Shown in pieces: positions 19,243 to 29,943 of a stretch of 64,000 bases of DNA (positions are counted from its first letter, which is position 1; each line of letters opens with the position of its first letter). Both the position numbers and the translations under genes were made by a program. Below the pieces are notes generated by a model, which had not been told where the DNA came from, searched no databases, and saw nothing but the letters and a program-made list of their open reading frames with translations. Location of the stretch: NCBI RefSeq assembly GCF_030272615.1, contig NC_081408.1:306428450-306492449 (forward strand), written 5' to 3'. Source of the stretch: Cryptomeria japonica. Taxonomy: Eukaryota > Streptophyta > Pinopsida > Cupressales > Cupressaceae.

Positions 19243-21040
19243 AACGTTGTATTTTCATGATAGAGGATGATAGATCCTAATGAGAAACTATGTTTTGAGT
19301 GATCAGTTTATCAAAGAAGGTGATAATGCACTTTGAGATGTAAGATCATGAACTTGTTGAAGGTGAATACTTGAAAATCTTGGGGTGTCTAGTTCTAGAA
19401 TCTATTTTGACAAAAGATTACTTAACCGAGCGAACCAAGAAGACAACCTAAGCACAAAATGATAGATATCAGGTGTATACACTCACTATAAATTGACCAA
19501 GCAAACATGATAGATATAAAAAAGACATGCAATAAGACAGCTCTAGACTAACAGAGATAGAACCCGTACAATAGATTAAAGACTCCTAGATGACAATTTA
19601 GATAGTCCCATATGATAAACTAGGAATCTTGTACAACAATTTAGAGAACACCATACAATATCTGATAACAAAAAACTTCTATTGATATGACTCGTATGAC
19701 AATTTAGAAAGAACATAACAATGAACTGGCTTTCTCATATAGAAAACTATGAAACTAGTATGACTTAGGAAAGAGCACAGACAAATTTTTGACAGACAGA
19801 TTTCTGACCAATGATGTTTGATGTTTTGGTTATGTTTTCCAGTTTTAGATGTTTCAGTTTCAGTGCCAAGGATGAAAACACAACAAACATGTGATATGAT
19901 AAGTGACCTCAAGCACAACATGCTAAATCCTAAGGAAGTTGGCTGAGAGAGAAAACCTTTGCTTGCAAACTTAGGTACACACCCAATATCTAATCAAAAT
20001 ATGGTCGTTGAGTCTCACACAATGGATTCTCAACACCATATTATTTGACTCCAAACACTAATGAGGGCACGATATGGCAAGTGTCCTGGGAGAGTTACTA
20101 TCTCTCTTGCACAAAGATTATCCCCCTTTCAGAAGTGAACTGGGTAGATTCTATCTTAGGGTTCGTAGTAAGGATTTCCATTTGGAATTATCCCTTGCAG
20201 TCACACAAGCACGATTGAGGCCTATAGCCCAACAAGGTACTGAAACAAGAAGTAGTCACACAAGTGTGATTGAGATCAGGAGGCCCTACTAAATGTCTGA
20301 TATGAGAGATCTCAAAAGAGACAACTCAAATAATCCCATCTTTTGAGAATTTAATCCCGAGAGGCCTATTTTTTAGAGTGAGCCAGAAAGCTTCGGTCTA
20401 GTTGTACTCACTTGGGTTGTTCTCATAGGGTGATTACTTTTTCCCACTATGACAAGCCTGCTAAAGGTATTCAAATCTCAAATAGAGAAGCACTTCAAGG
20501 GTCAGGATTTCTGATTGTCCATACGGACAAGAGCATACTCTCCTACCTTTTAGACAAATTCTCAAGCATAAAAAACAAGATTGTTCATTTACCATTAGAA
20601 AATTAAGTGTGCCTAGAAAACATTAAGAAGACACAAAGTTTGGTTGAGTTTCCTTAGGCAACTTGCAAAACCAATACATTAGTAATCATGTTGTTTTGAG
20701 TAATTGATTCTTTGGCCCATGTAATCTTGGACAAAACATTCTGTAGAAAACCAGTTAGGCTGCTAGAAAACTCAGAATTAGACCAGGGTTAGAATTAGTA
20801 ATAGCCAAATTTAAGCATAAAACCCTAAAATGAACTTTATTTATGAAAAGCCAGAAACAAAAAATCATACGATTTTCCTCACCTAGTAGTACAAGCATTC
20901 CCACATACCCATATGAGTGCACAAATAAACTCGTATGACACTGAAAAGGTACTCGTAGGAGATTCTGAAGACTGTGCGACCAAATATCCATGAGATTGAA
21001 GATTTTGAATATGTAAGAGGCCAAGAAAAGACATTTCCCA
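19243..21040 (-). other. Gypsy-A leader, outer part
   Basis: Non-coding DNA between the Gypsy-A primer site and N1. Together with 12256-12555 it gives a leader of about 2.1 kb between LTR and Gag. The small open frames in it have no recognisable motif and no homologue in the other two Gypsy copies. Confidence 0.65.
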
Positions 21041-21057
21041 CCCCATGGTGGGTGCCA
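21041..21057 (-). other. Gypsy-A primer-binding site (tRNA-Lys type)
   Basis: On the minus strand TGGCACCCACCATGGGG. It matches the complement of the 3' end of plant tRNA-Lys(CUU) (TGGCGCCCACCGTGGGG) apart from two transitions. Eight bases separate it from the LTR terminus, against four in Gypsy-C. Confidence 0.8.
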
Positions 21058-21065
21058 AAATATCA

Positions 21066-22205
21066 TGTGTGTGAAGTAGGATAGCTGCAGTTGCAACACA
21101 AACACTCAATGGATCATTACAAGCATGGTTAGAAAATTGAAATCAAATGAAAGATAAACCATGACAAAGTGACCTATCACCTCCTAAGAGATGCAAGTGT
21201 AGATTTTTTCTTAGATCTAGATGAGCAATCCCAGTGACTTGAGTACACCAAGACGGAGGATTTAAAATGATATGATGTTGAAGCTAGATGAATGTATGAC
21301 TAAACTAGATTGTTCTAAAAAGATAATATACTAATAATATGCATTAATTATGCTAAATTATGATGCAATTAAGCTAGATGAGATATTTATTATATTATAT
21401 GATTAAACAATTATGTTAGAATATGATCAAATTAATATAGATATAAGATGCAATGCTTAAACTAGAATTCTAGAAATGATATTCCTATAATAACAATGCT
21501 TGAGATGGGATGAGATGGGATCCTTTGTGCTCCAAAATGGGGGATATTTATTGGATTTCTAGGGGCAGGGGTGAGGTGGCAGGAATAAACGGTCAAATTT
21601 GAGTTTGAAGATATCAAAGGTCAAATTAGAGGAGGTTGGAGAAGAGGTTGGAGGGAGGGACACTTGTCATCTCTATGGTGACAAGTGTCAAGGAGCCTTG
21701 CTCATCATAATAGGGCAAGTGTCCAAGGGAGGAGACATGTGGCATAAGTGTCATGTGTCTCAAGGAGAGAATATCCACCCCATAGGAGGTTAGGATGTGC
21801 AAGAGGATATGTTTAGTTGAACCTAGGATTAGGTGGAATGGGTTAGGTTAGGGGGTGGTTAGGTTAGGTGGTTATAAGTTAGGAGGCATGTGGGGAACTT
21901 GAATTTAAAAATTCAAATAATAGGAAAAGGCTAATTAACTTTCAACAACTCATAAAATGTTTTGTTTTAATTAGTTAGGGGATTGGAAGATATGAATTAA
22001 ATGGGGAGAGAATTAATTGATTTAGATTAATTAATCAAAGGAACTATTGAAATGAACTTATTAAATAAATCTTTAGATTTATTAATAAGTAGGTGAATGG
22101 GGGATTTAATAAAATTATTAATGAATTCAATTAAATTAGGAAGGGGGTTAATTAAATAATTGCTTATTTAATTAATTATGTTCAGACCATTTTTAGGTGT
22201 ATACA
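21066..22205 (-). repeat. Gypsy-A 5' LTR
   Basis: About 1,140 bp. On the minus strand it starts TGTATACACCTAAAAATGG, like the Gypsy-C LTR start TGTAGACATATAAAAATGAC, and ends TTCACACACA, like CCCACACACA in Gypsy-C. The early part is rich in TTAATTAAAT-type words. Its right end at 22205 abuts the coding sequence of Gypsy-B exactly (YFDGS), which defines the insertion point. The second LTR is not in the window. Confidence 0.85.
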
Positions 22206-23760
22206 GAACCATCAAAATATAATTGCCAAAGTCTAGATTTCATCACTGTGAAGATGAATTCGTCTGAAAATTCAAATACAATAAGAGAATCATCAGCCAT
22301 TGGTGCATCTACAAGTTGGTCTAGAATGACTTTTCCTTTAATAGCTTTTCTATCCAAATAGTGAATGCCAAATTTTCTCAACATCATGATCCACTAGGCC
22401 AGTCTACCTATTGGAATTGCTTTGTTGAGTAGATATTTTAGTGGATCAATTCTTGCTATGAGATTTGTTGTATGAGTTATCTTGTAATAACGCAATTTAT
22501 GTGAAAAAAAACTATGACAAGACATGAATGCTCAATTAGAGTTTAATTAAGCTCATATCCTACCAATGTGTGACTAATATAGTAGATATCTCTTTCTTTT
22601 CCTTCACGGTCTTGTTGTGCCAAGAGTGCCCCTAGTGTTGTCATTGTTGGTGATATGTAAAGTAACACTGGTTTTTCTTGAATTGGTGGCATAAACACTA
22701 GTGGATTCAAGAGATAGTCTTTGAGAACCTGAAAATCTTGTTGGCATTTGTCATTCCACTTAAAATTGATGTTCTTGTGAATCAAACGTTTAAATAGATG
22801 ACATTTATCTATGAGTTGTCCTATGAATCTATGGATTGATTCAAGTTTTACTTTTATTGACCTGGGTTGACTAATATTCTTAGTAGCCATCTCTAAAATA
22901 TCTCTAACTTTTGATAGATCTGCTTCAATACCTTGTTGTGAGACAATGTATCCTAGGAGTTTCTTGGAGGTCACTCCAAAAAATATACTAGAACTTGGGA
23001 TTCAATCTGACTTTGTACTTTTCCAAGCAATAAAAAACCACTAGTAAAATATCCAAATGTTCTTCCCTTGTAATTGGTTTTCCTAAAATATCATCTACAT
23101 AATCTTCTATAGTAACATGCATGAGATCATGAAATATTATTGTCATAGTTCTCCGATATGTGACATTTGTGATCTTTAATCCAAACAACATAACATTCCA
23201 ATAGAAGGTACCCCAAGGACATGCAAATGTTGTCTTGTGTTTCTCTTTGGGTGTTATCATAATCTAGTTGTATCGGGAGAATCCATCAATATGTGATAAC
23301 ATTGTGTGGCCTACTATGAGATCAATAATCAAATCAATGTTTGGTAGAGGAATGTCATCCTTGGGACAAGCCTTATTGATGTCTCTGAAATCAATGCATA
23401 TTCAAATGCTGCTATTTGGTTTGCTAACACGTAAAAGATTGGAAATCCACTCAAGATATTCGATTGGTCTAATGAAGCCAACATCCAATAACTTTTGAAT
23501 CTCAACTTTTACTAATAGTGTCACCTATGGATGCATCTTATGTAACTTTTGTTTAATTGGTTTGGTGCCTAGAGTAACTATTAAGTGATGTATAACTAAA
23601 TCCAGATCTAATCCAGGCATATCTACATATGACTATGCAAAGTTTATCTATCTTTTGGTAGAGAATAGTTTTGTGAATGTTTGTCACTCAATTTTTGTCA
23701 ATGATTGTGCAATGAAAATGTTGTGTAGCACCTCCTCTCTCCCAATGTTTGTTTTGATGG
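22206..23760 (-). pseudogene. Gypsy-B reverse transcriptase, RNase H and start of second RNase H
   Basis: From right to left: RT N-terminal blocks near 23500-23300 (LLDVGFIRP, DFRDINKACPKDD, HIDGFSRYN with the first catalytic Asp, one or more stops), 22988-23260 (TFACPWGTFYWNVM, EDYVDDILGKP: catalytic YVDD intact), 22543-22974 (KKLLGYIVSQQGIEAD, KPVLLYISPTMTTLGALLAQ, the first RNase H), then a gap and 22206-22387 (KGKVILDQLVDAP, WQLYFDGS), the start of the second, archaeal-type RNase H typical of Tat elements. Stops and frame changes at about 22985, 23265 and 22390-22540. Confidence 0.88.
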
Positions 23761-24333
23761 TTTAATTCAATCAACATAGATGATTTCTCCTAACATGATT
23801 TTCATGGGGAGAGTGTCAAACCTTCCATCCTTGGGCACCTTAAAGAGGTTTTCACCATTGTATATATCCTTTCTTTTAACTTTTTGGGGTAAAAAAGTGT
23901 CAAAATGTGGTTTTCACTAAAAGACACATTATTTGATTTGATTTTTATATTTTTGTGATTGGAAGGTTTGGTAACCTCTCCAAAGTATGTCACGATGTTG
24001 AATTCAATAGTGTATCTTTCTTTGTAGTCCCCAAGAGGAATATCATCTCTTATACCAAGCTAGTCAATAAAGGCCTCAACATTTTGGAATGTGTCAAGTT
24101 GTGAAGGCCCTTGTTGGTTCCAGTCAATGAGTTGTGGGTGAACAAGGGGAAGTCCATCAGTGTGTTCAAAGTCAATGGGTGTAAGGGTAAAGATGCAAGA
24201 ATCTTCAATCATTTCAATGTAGTCATCAAGATCATCATCAGTGCCTTCCTCATCAATCTCAATTATAAAAAAATCTAAATCAAGATCACTACAAGGACAC
24301 TCAATAATGGAAGTTTTCACTTTTTATGATTTT
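23761..24333 (-). pseudogene. Gypsy-B linker upstream of reverse transcriptase
   Basis: Open pieces 23802-23993 and 24060-24320. The second is acidic (EIDEEGTDDDLDDYIEMIED) and ends DGLPLVHPQLIDW, the landmark seen in Gypsy-A (DPLPLIHPELM) and Gypsy-C (NDPLPLVFPDLID). No catalytic motif. Confidence 0.72.
24329..24333. repeat. Target-site duplication of the solo LTR, left copy (ATTTT)
   Basis: ATTTT directly before TGATGTAG; repeated at 25648-25652 directly after CTACATCA. AT-rich, so weaker than the GATCT/GATCA cases. Confidence 0.65.
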
Positions 24334-25647
24334 TGATGTAGATAAGGACTTTGAACAAAACAAATGAACAAAAATTCATGATGGACTCTTGAATGCAACT
24401 AGACACATTCTAGGTGCTCTTTCCTAGACACTTGCCACTAGGCCAAACACATAACCTAACCATTTCTTGATTCCAATCAAACTTAAATGATCAAACCTTC
24501 TTATTTACTTTTGACAGTCCTCAAAGACATCTTTGTAAACTAGATATCCCAAACCAAGCATCAACATAACAAACTCTCATTACCAAGGACTGTACTTTAT
24601 CTTTACATAGACATAAAAAAAATCATTACTAACTTGAGTAATTTCCATACACAAAATAGGCCCAATAAAGACTTATGAAATGTATTTAGGTCCTTTACAT
24701 TCCATGCTTCCAATGATCAAACCAAAATAAAACATTATAATATCAAACCCTCATTGAATTAGAGTTTCAAAATACCATACTATAATCTAAAGATAACAAT
24801 CATCAATAAATTTAAAAAATCAAATAATTAATAAAATCACTTAGTTAATATTTAATATGACACTAAGATATAATTTTAATCATCTTTCATCAAGATCCAA
24901 TGGTGGAAAAGCAAGTTATGAAGTTTTTCCCAAAACTGGTAACTCTAGGTAGGGTTCTGGACAATTTTCACCAAAAAGGCCATAAGTTCTTCAATTATTG
25001 ATGAAAATAAATCAAACCACTTGAATTTTAATTTTTAATCAATTTTCTAACTTTTCATGTGTTTAGGTCTATACTATGCACTTATAGTCCATAAAAATCA
25101 CATTTTTAGACTATAAAACTAGAAAATGAAAGAAAAACTAGTCTTAACAGTGCCAAAATTGCTATAACATTCACAAAACTTGATGGAATTCAATGAGACC
25201 ACTTGGAAATGAAAGAAGATTCACATTAATAAATATTTGAACTCATTTTAGATTCTTAAATAATGATTACAATATTTACAAATTCAAAGTAGTCTGGAAC
25301 ATGAGGAAAACTCAAAAATAATGCTCAAAACAATGGCTTTCTTCTTCTCTATTCCATCTTCAACCCCAAATTTGAGTTTGGGTGGAATTTAAATAAATTT
25401 TCATGTAGATAAAATACCTCAATGAACCATAAATCCCTTTGTTAAGACTAATGACACATTTATAGAAAATATGTTGCAATTTGACAAATTTACAACTTGA
25501 CAATTTTGACAACTTTTCATGAAACTTTCCAAAATGGATCCAAATTATCCCAAATGGTCTCAAATGAAACTATTAGACACAACCCAAAACATAAAAAACA
25601 ACCCAAAATAAAATTGACCACATGCATACCATGATTCCCCTACATCA
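24334..25647. mobile_element. Solo-LTR-like insertion in Gypsy-B
   Basis: 1,314 bp bounded by TGATGTAG and CTACATCA (perfect 8-bp inverted termini with TG/CA ends) and by ATTTT on both sides. There is no coding frame. In Gypsy-A and Gypsy-C the corresponding polyprotein interval is about 1.3 kb shorter, which independently shows an insertion here. The most economical reading is an LTR left by recombination; a foldback or other non-coding element is the alternative. It is not similar to the other LTRs in this window. Confidence 0.7.
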
Positions 25648-25652
25648 ATTTT

Positions 25653-26500
25653 CACCTAAAGTCTCGAGGCATAGAGTGTTCAGGATCCGAAAAAAATCTT
25701 TATCCATAGTTTGCCACTATCTTTCTTTTCTTGAGATGTAGAGCTAGATGATGCAACTTGACTAATTCTAAATATCACTTTGAATTTTTCTTCTTTAGTA
25801 GGTTCACTAGGTTCTCTAAATGTTTTTGTGAGCTCATAATTACTAGATGATTTGTCAGAACCCCATTCCCATTCGTTTGAATATGTAGATTAACATCTCT
25901 CTTGTTGTTGGTTATTAGTAGAAGCAATATGAGTGATTTGTTATGTTGCTTGGGAGTCAAGACCACATAATCTCAATGGTTTAAAACCAAATCCTTTTGA
26001 CCATTTTTTCTTTGGTACTAAGTCAGGTTGCAATGGTTCAACAATACCTTTTTTTTGTAGACAAACAGAACCTTTTCCATTATATCCCATTTTATATAGA
26101 AAGTTGAAGCCTTTTCCATAGTTCTCAACTAGTATTGTGATGTGATCTTAATTAGGTTGTTCTTCGGGTTCTTTATAAAGCATCTTGTAGATATATTCTT
26201 CTTCCATCTCACCCCATTTCTTAAAAGTAGTGGGATACCATTTGATAATGATTGTTGATATCTATCTTGAAGGATGTGGTCTACCATAATTTTTAGGAGA
26301 GTCTATCAATTGTCTTAGATACATGGTTTGATTCAAGCTATATTCTTCCATGTCTTTTTCCTTAAATTTTCCTTTAACCTCTTCTTGTTTTGAAGTGGGG
26401 GATTTTAATGATTATGGATCAACTTATGTTGAAGATGGAGTAACCTCTTAATTGATTGGACTATTATTTCAATCCTTGGTTGAAGATTGTTGCAATATAT
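25653..26500 (-). pseudogene. Gypsy-B linker and G-patch-like domain
   Basis: Near 25885-25850 the minus strand reads TYSNEWEWGS, matching ETYSNEYEWGS of Gypsy-C. Near 26120-26000 it reads NYGKGFNFLYKMGYNGKG, KKGIVEPLQP and SKGFGFKP, the same G-patch-like pattern as in the other two copies. Several stops interrupt the remainder. Confidence 0.65.
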
Positions 26501-26960
26501 GTATGGATTTGGGTCACCTTTGATTGTCACTTCAAGTACATTATGTGGGAACTTAATTCATTGTTGATATGTCAAATCAACTACTCTCATTTCATGTATC
26601 CATGGTCATCCAAAAGTATATTGTATTTGACATCAAGATCAAGGATGGAAAACCACATTCTTTGTTACTAGCCCAATGCTTAGAGGTAGGGTGATTTTTC
26701 CTTTTGAGGAGAATTTTTCATCATCATATGCCTTAATGGTGATCTTGTTTCTAGAATCTACAAAGTTTTTCAGAGTATCGCAATTGTAAGATAGTTATTA
26801 ATGTACAGATATTCAGACCTACTCCTCCATATATCAAGACTCATTTTATGCAATTTTTATGGAGGAAATCTTTATTGTGAAGTGATGCATTGTGTGGTTG
26901 GTATGGAGATGTGTCATTTTCTTCTATGAATGTAAGAAAATGTAGAGTGGAAAGCTAGCC
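26501..26960 (-). pseudogene. Gypsy-B aspartic protease remnant
   Basis: At 26812-26838 the minus strand reads LIYGGVGLN, the position of the active site: the catalytic Asp is Tyr. At 26590-26620 the block NILLG-stop-PWIHEM is readable with one stop or frame change. Heavily decayed and inactive. Confidence 0.7.
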
Positions 26961-29240
26961 CACCATGGCTTGAAACTAGTCCATGTTTAGATCGGTAGTA
27001 AAAAATGTCTCTCTCAAGATTTTGTCCAAAATAGTCTTATGTGAGAGTGAAATGCACAAAAGCTCAAGGATGGAGATAAGGGCAATTTTATTCCCTAATT
27101 GGTCTACAAGATCATACTCATTCTTGGTAGATGATGAAGTTGTTGTCTTGGATTAAATACCTTGTAAATTAACTTTAACCCTTTGAGTAGTGACATTGCA
27201 TTTGATCAGATGATGAAGACGAAGGTTCAATGCCTTGAAAAATAACTTTACCCCTTTGAGTAGTACCTTCAAGGGTTTTTTCCTTGATAATTATGGTAGA
27301 TACATGGTTGTCTGTTTCTAAAATATGGTTGATGGTGTAATCATAGGATGCGGTAGTGTAATTGGCATTATTGTTTGTCTTGGGAGATTTTCCTTTATCA
27401 TGTTTTCAAAATGGTTCCTTAAACATCACACACTCTTCATTGGAAGTATGGCAATCAAATTCTATTATGCCATTGTCAATAAGATATTGGATGAGATTCT
27501 TTAATTTGTGATAATTTCTAGTCTTATGGCCTTTTCTCTTGTGATACTTGCATAATTCATTGTCATTCCACCATGATGGTTTCACCTTTGGTTCAAATGG
27601 TTGATTATCAAGCAATGCAATAAGCATTTTTGGAACCAACTTCTCCAATGTGGTTTCAACCGGTTCTCCCAATGGAGTATACTTCCTTTGCGGCTTTGAT
27701 GTCCTTTGAGTTTTCACTTCATTGCTGGATGAACTAGCATCAAGGAAAGTTAATTTTAGTTTAACCATATTAGCATCCACTACCCCATCGTTAGCGATAT
27801 TTTTCTTTTTGTTCCAAAATTTAGGCTTGTCTTTCCCATTAGAATCATCTTTGTTGTCCTTAAATAGCTTTATGGTACCTTGCTCAATGAGGACTTTCTC
27901 AACTACTAAACCTTTTTTAATAAGCTCATTAAAGGTAGACAAACATGCTTTCCTTAGTTCATATCCAATGTCCTTATTGACATTTTGGGTAAACATTTCA
28001 ACCATTTTTTTTTGTGGAATTTGAGAAGAGAAACGACTAGCCAAACTTCTCCATCGTTGTAAGAATGATGTGAAAAATTCTCTATTTTTTTGCTTTGTAT
28101 TTGATAATGTAGTCACTAACATATTTATTTTAATGTTGTATGATAAATATTGTATAAAGGCCTCTGCCGATTCACCACATGAATTTATCCTAGGTAGAAG
28201 TTGTGAAAACCATTCCATGGCTTATCCACCTAAAATTTGTGGAAATAATCTTACCAAGTGGGATTCCTCTCTTTCCACTTCTATAAAAGTCATGAAAAAC
28301 TCTCTAATGTGTGCCTTGGGATCTCCCTTTCCTCTATACTTGTCAAAATTTGGTGTAATGAAACAAGGAGGAAAAGGAGGGATTGGTATGCTTTAATCAT
28401 GTGGATAAGGGAATGTATCATTGATTGTGTAGTTCTTTGTTGGTGTTTTCATACTTGCCATTTGTTGTTGCAAATAATTACTAGGCAGTGCTTTGTCTCT
28501 TTGAGGTATTACCATGCCTGAGCCACTAGGTGGAGGAGGAGGGATATAATGCATGTAAGGATGATACTAGTCATAGATATGCTCATATGGAGGAGGAACA
28601 TAATTGTTGCTATTGTAGGGGTCATTTGGTATGGTATTATGATGAGGAGCATAGGGCCTAGGGTGATTATATGTGTCATGACCATGGGGAAAATTGGTAT
28701 TGTATGTATTATCTTGATTGTTTCCCCAAAAATATAATACAGGGCCTCCTTGTGTAGGTATTGTCATGATCTTGGATGTTCTCACGTTGTTGATCATATG
28801 CATTGGTATTCCTCTGTCCTTGGAGAGGACAAGCCCAAAGTTGTTTGTGAGTATTTCTAGAATCATTGGTATAAGCATGGGTATCAGTCACTTCAAGTTT
28901 TTGAAATAAGGATGAAGGCAACTTGGGCATGACACATTCTCTTCTGTTACCACCATTATTACCACTAGGATTTGCATTAGGTTGATTGGGATCCTCTTCC
29001 AAAATTTATGACACATCAAAGTCATAGGGTAATCTTGCTCCACTTTGCATAAACACTTGTAAAAGGATTTGATGGTCTCTTCTAATGATTTCCTCAATGA
29101 ATCTATTAAATTGTGCATCAGATATAGTGTATTGAATGTTTGTGGTAGTAATGGACTCATTTTCATTGTCATTTTTTGGTGGGTTATTGCGATTGTCAAA
29201 GATTTATGGGTTGTAAACTTCATCTCCATGAAACTCATAT
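26961..29240 (-). pseudogene. Gypsy-B Gag, broken
   Basis: The best piece is 27406-28218 (270 codons): MEWFSQLLPRINS, QYLSYNIKINMLVTTLSNTK, FLQRWRSLASRFSSQIPQ, then KPKFWNKKKN and the knuckle remnant NELCKYHKRKGHKTRNYHKL, in which the last Cys is Tyr. N-terminal parts lie in 28567-29240 in alternating frames and are Asn/Pro/Tyr-rich (YNPQIFDNRNNPP, ARLPYDFDV), matching Gypsy-A (ATLPQDFDV) and Gypsy-C (KLPEDLDTG). At least five frame changes or stops. Confidence 0.85.
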
Positions 29241-29943
29241 GTACTCATGTTGAGAGATCTTTGAGCTTCTTCAATATCTCTTCTAGACCTTTATGCATGG
29301 GTTTCAACCATGAACTAACCTTGACTAAAAGGTAGGATGGAAGAAAAATGTGAAGACTATGGAAGACCAAGAGGATTGTGATATGGAAAAAAAGAATCCA
29401 AGCTTGTCTTGCAATGTCCCAAAAGTGTAGGTCCAAGATAAATGTGATAATTTAAAGAAAATTTTGGCTTCCAAATAGATGATAAACTCTTGATGAGGTA
29501 ACTTGACCTTAACTAAAGATAGCCAAATGGTACCCAAGATAATAAATTTGATGCAGAAACCACCTAGTGATGTGATGTAATTTTTTTACAAGATAGGATG
29601 AGGACCACTAAAAAAACTTTTGACTCTAGTTGGGAAATTATGAATGGGATATAGCAAATAATATCTAAAAATGTATGAAAAAGTTGTGACAAGTGATGGT
29701 TGACCTAAAAATAATCCCTATGGAATCTTCCTTAGAAGCTCTTTTGATCTCAAAACATAGATGTGGTATGAGTTCACAGATGCATCAAAATTCCACATAC
29801 ATAATTTTAGAATCTAGATACGTGCTTTCATAGTTGTAATGTAATTCTCAATATTGTTCAAATACACTATAACAAAGTGCAGATACATGCCAATATGTGA
29901 CATAGATGCGACATGAAGAAGAACAAACATGGTTTTAACTATT
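29241..29943 (-). other. Probable Gypsy-B leader
   Basis: AT-rich, non-coding. By position it should be the start of the leader upstream of Gag. I find no primer site or LTR of Gypsy-B here or to the right. Confidence 0.4.

Larger units (their letters stand above)
7471..22205 (-). mobile_element. Gypsy-A: Tat-type Ty3/Gypsy element, 3' part lost beyond E0
   Basis: Read from right to left: 5' LTR (21066-22205), tRNA-Lys-type primer site (21041-21057), a leader of about 2.1 kb interrupted by N1, Gag (12255 down to about 10376), protease, G-patch-like domain, linker, and the N-terminal half of reverse transcriptase, which stops at 7471 where E0 is inserted. The rest of RT, RNase H, integrase and the 3' LTR would lie left of the window. 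It is inserted into Gypsy-B; the right flank GAACC (22206-22210) is the predicted target duplication. Similar in domain order to Gypsy-B and Gypsy-C. Confidence 0.85.
22206..29240 (-). mobile_element. Gypsy-B: Tat-type Ty3/Gypsy element, decayed, 3' part cut by Gypsy-A
   Basis: On the minus strand, from right to left: Gag (29240 to about 26961), protease remnant, G-patch-like domain, linker interrupted by a solo LTR (24334-25647), reverse transcriptase with RNase H, and the start of a second RNase H ending at 22206 where Gypsy-A inserted. The 5' LTR and primer site are not recognisable to the right. It carries more stops and frame changes than Gypsy-C, consistent with being the oldest layer of the nest. 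Confidence 0.85.

Noticed and set aside
20074-20292. Small open frames in the Gypsy-A leader
   Set aside because: Antisense to the element, no similarity to the other leaders, no motif.
24332-25649. Solo LTR with termini TGTAG/CTACA
   Set aside because: Flanks TTTGA and TCAAT do not match; moving the termini out by three bases gives TGATGTAG/CTACATCA with matching ATTTT flanks.
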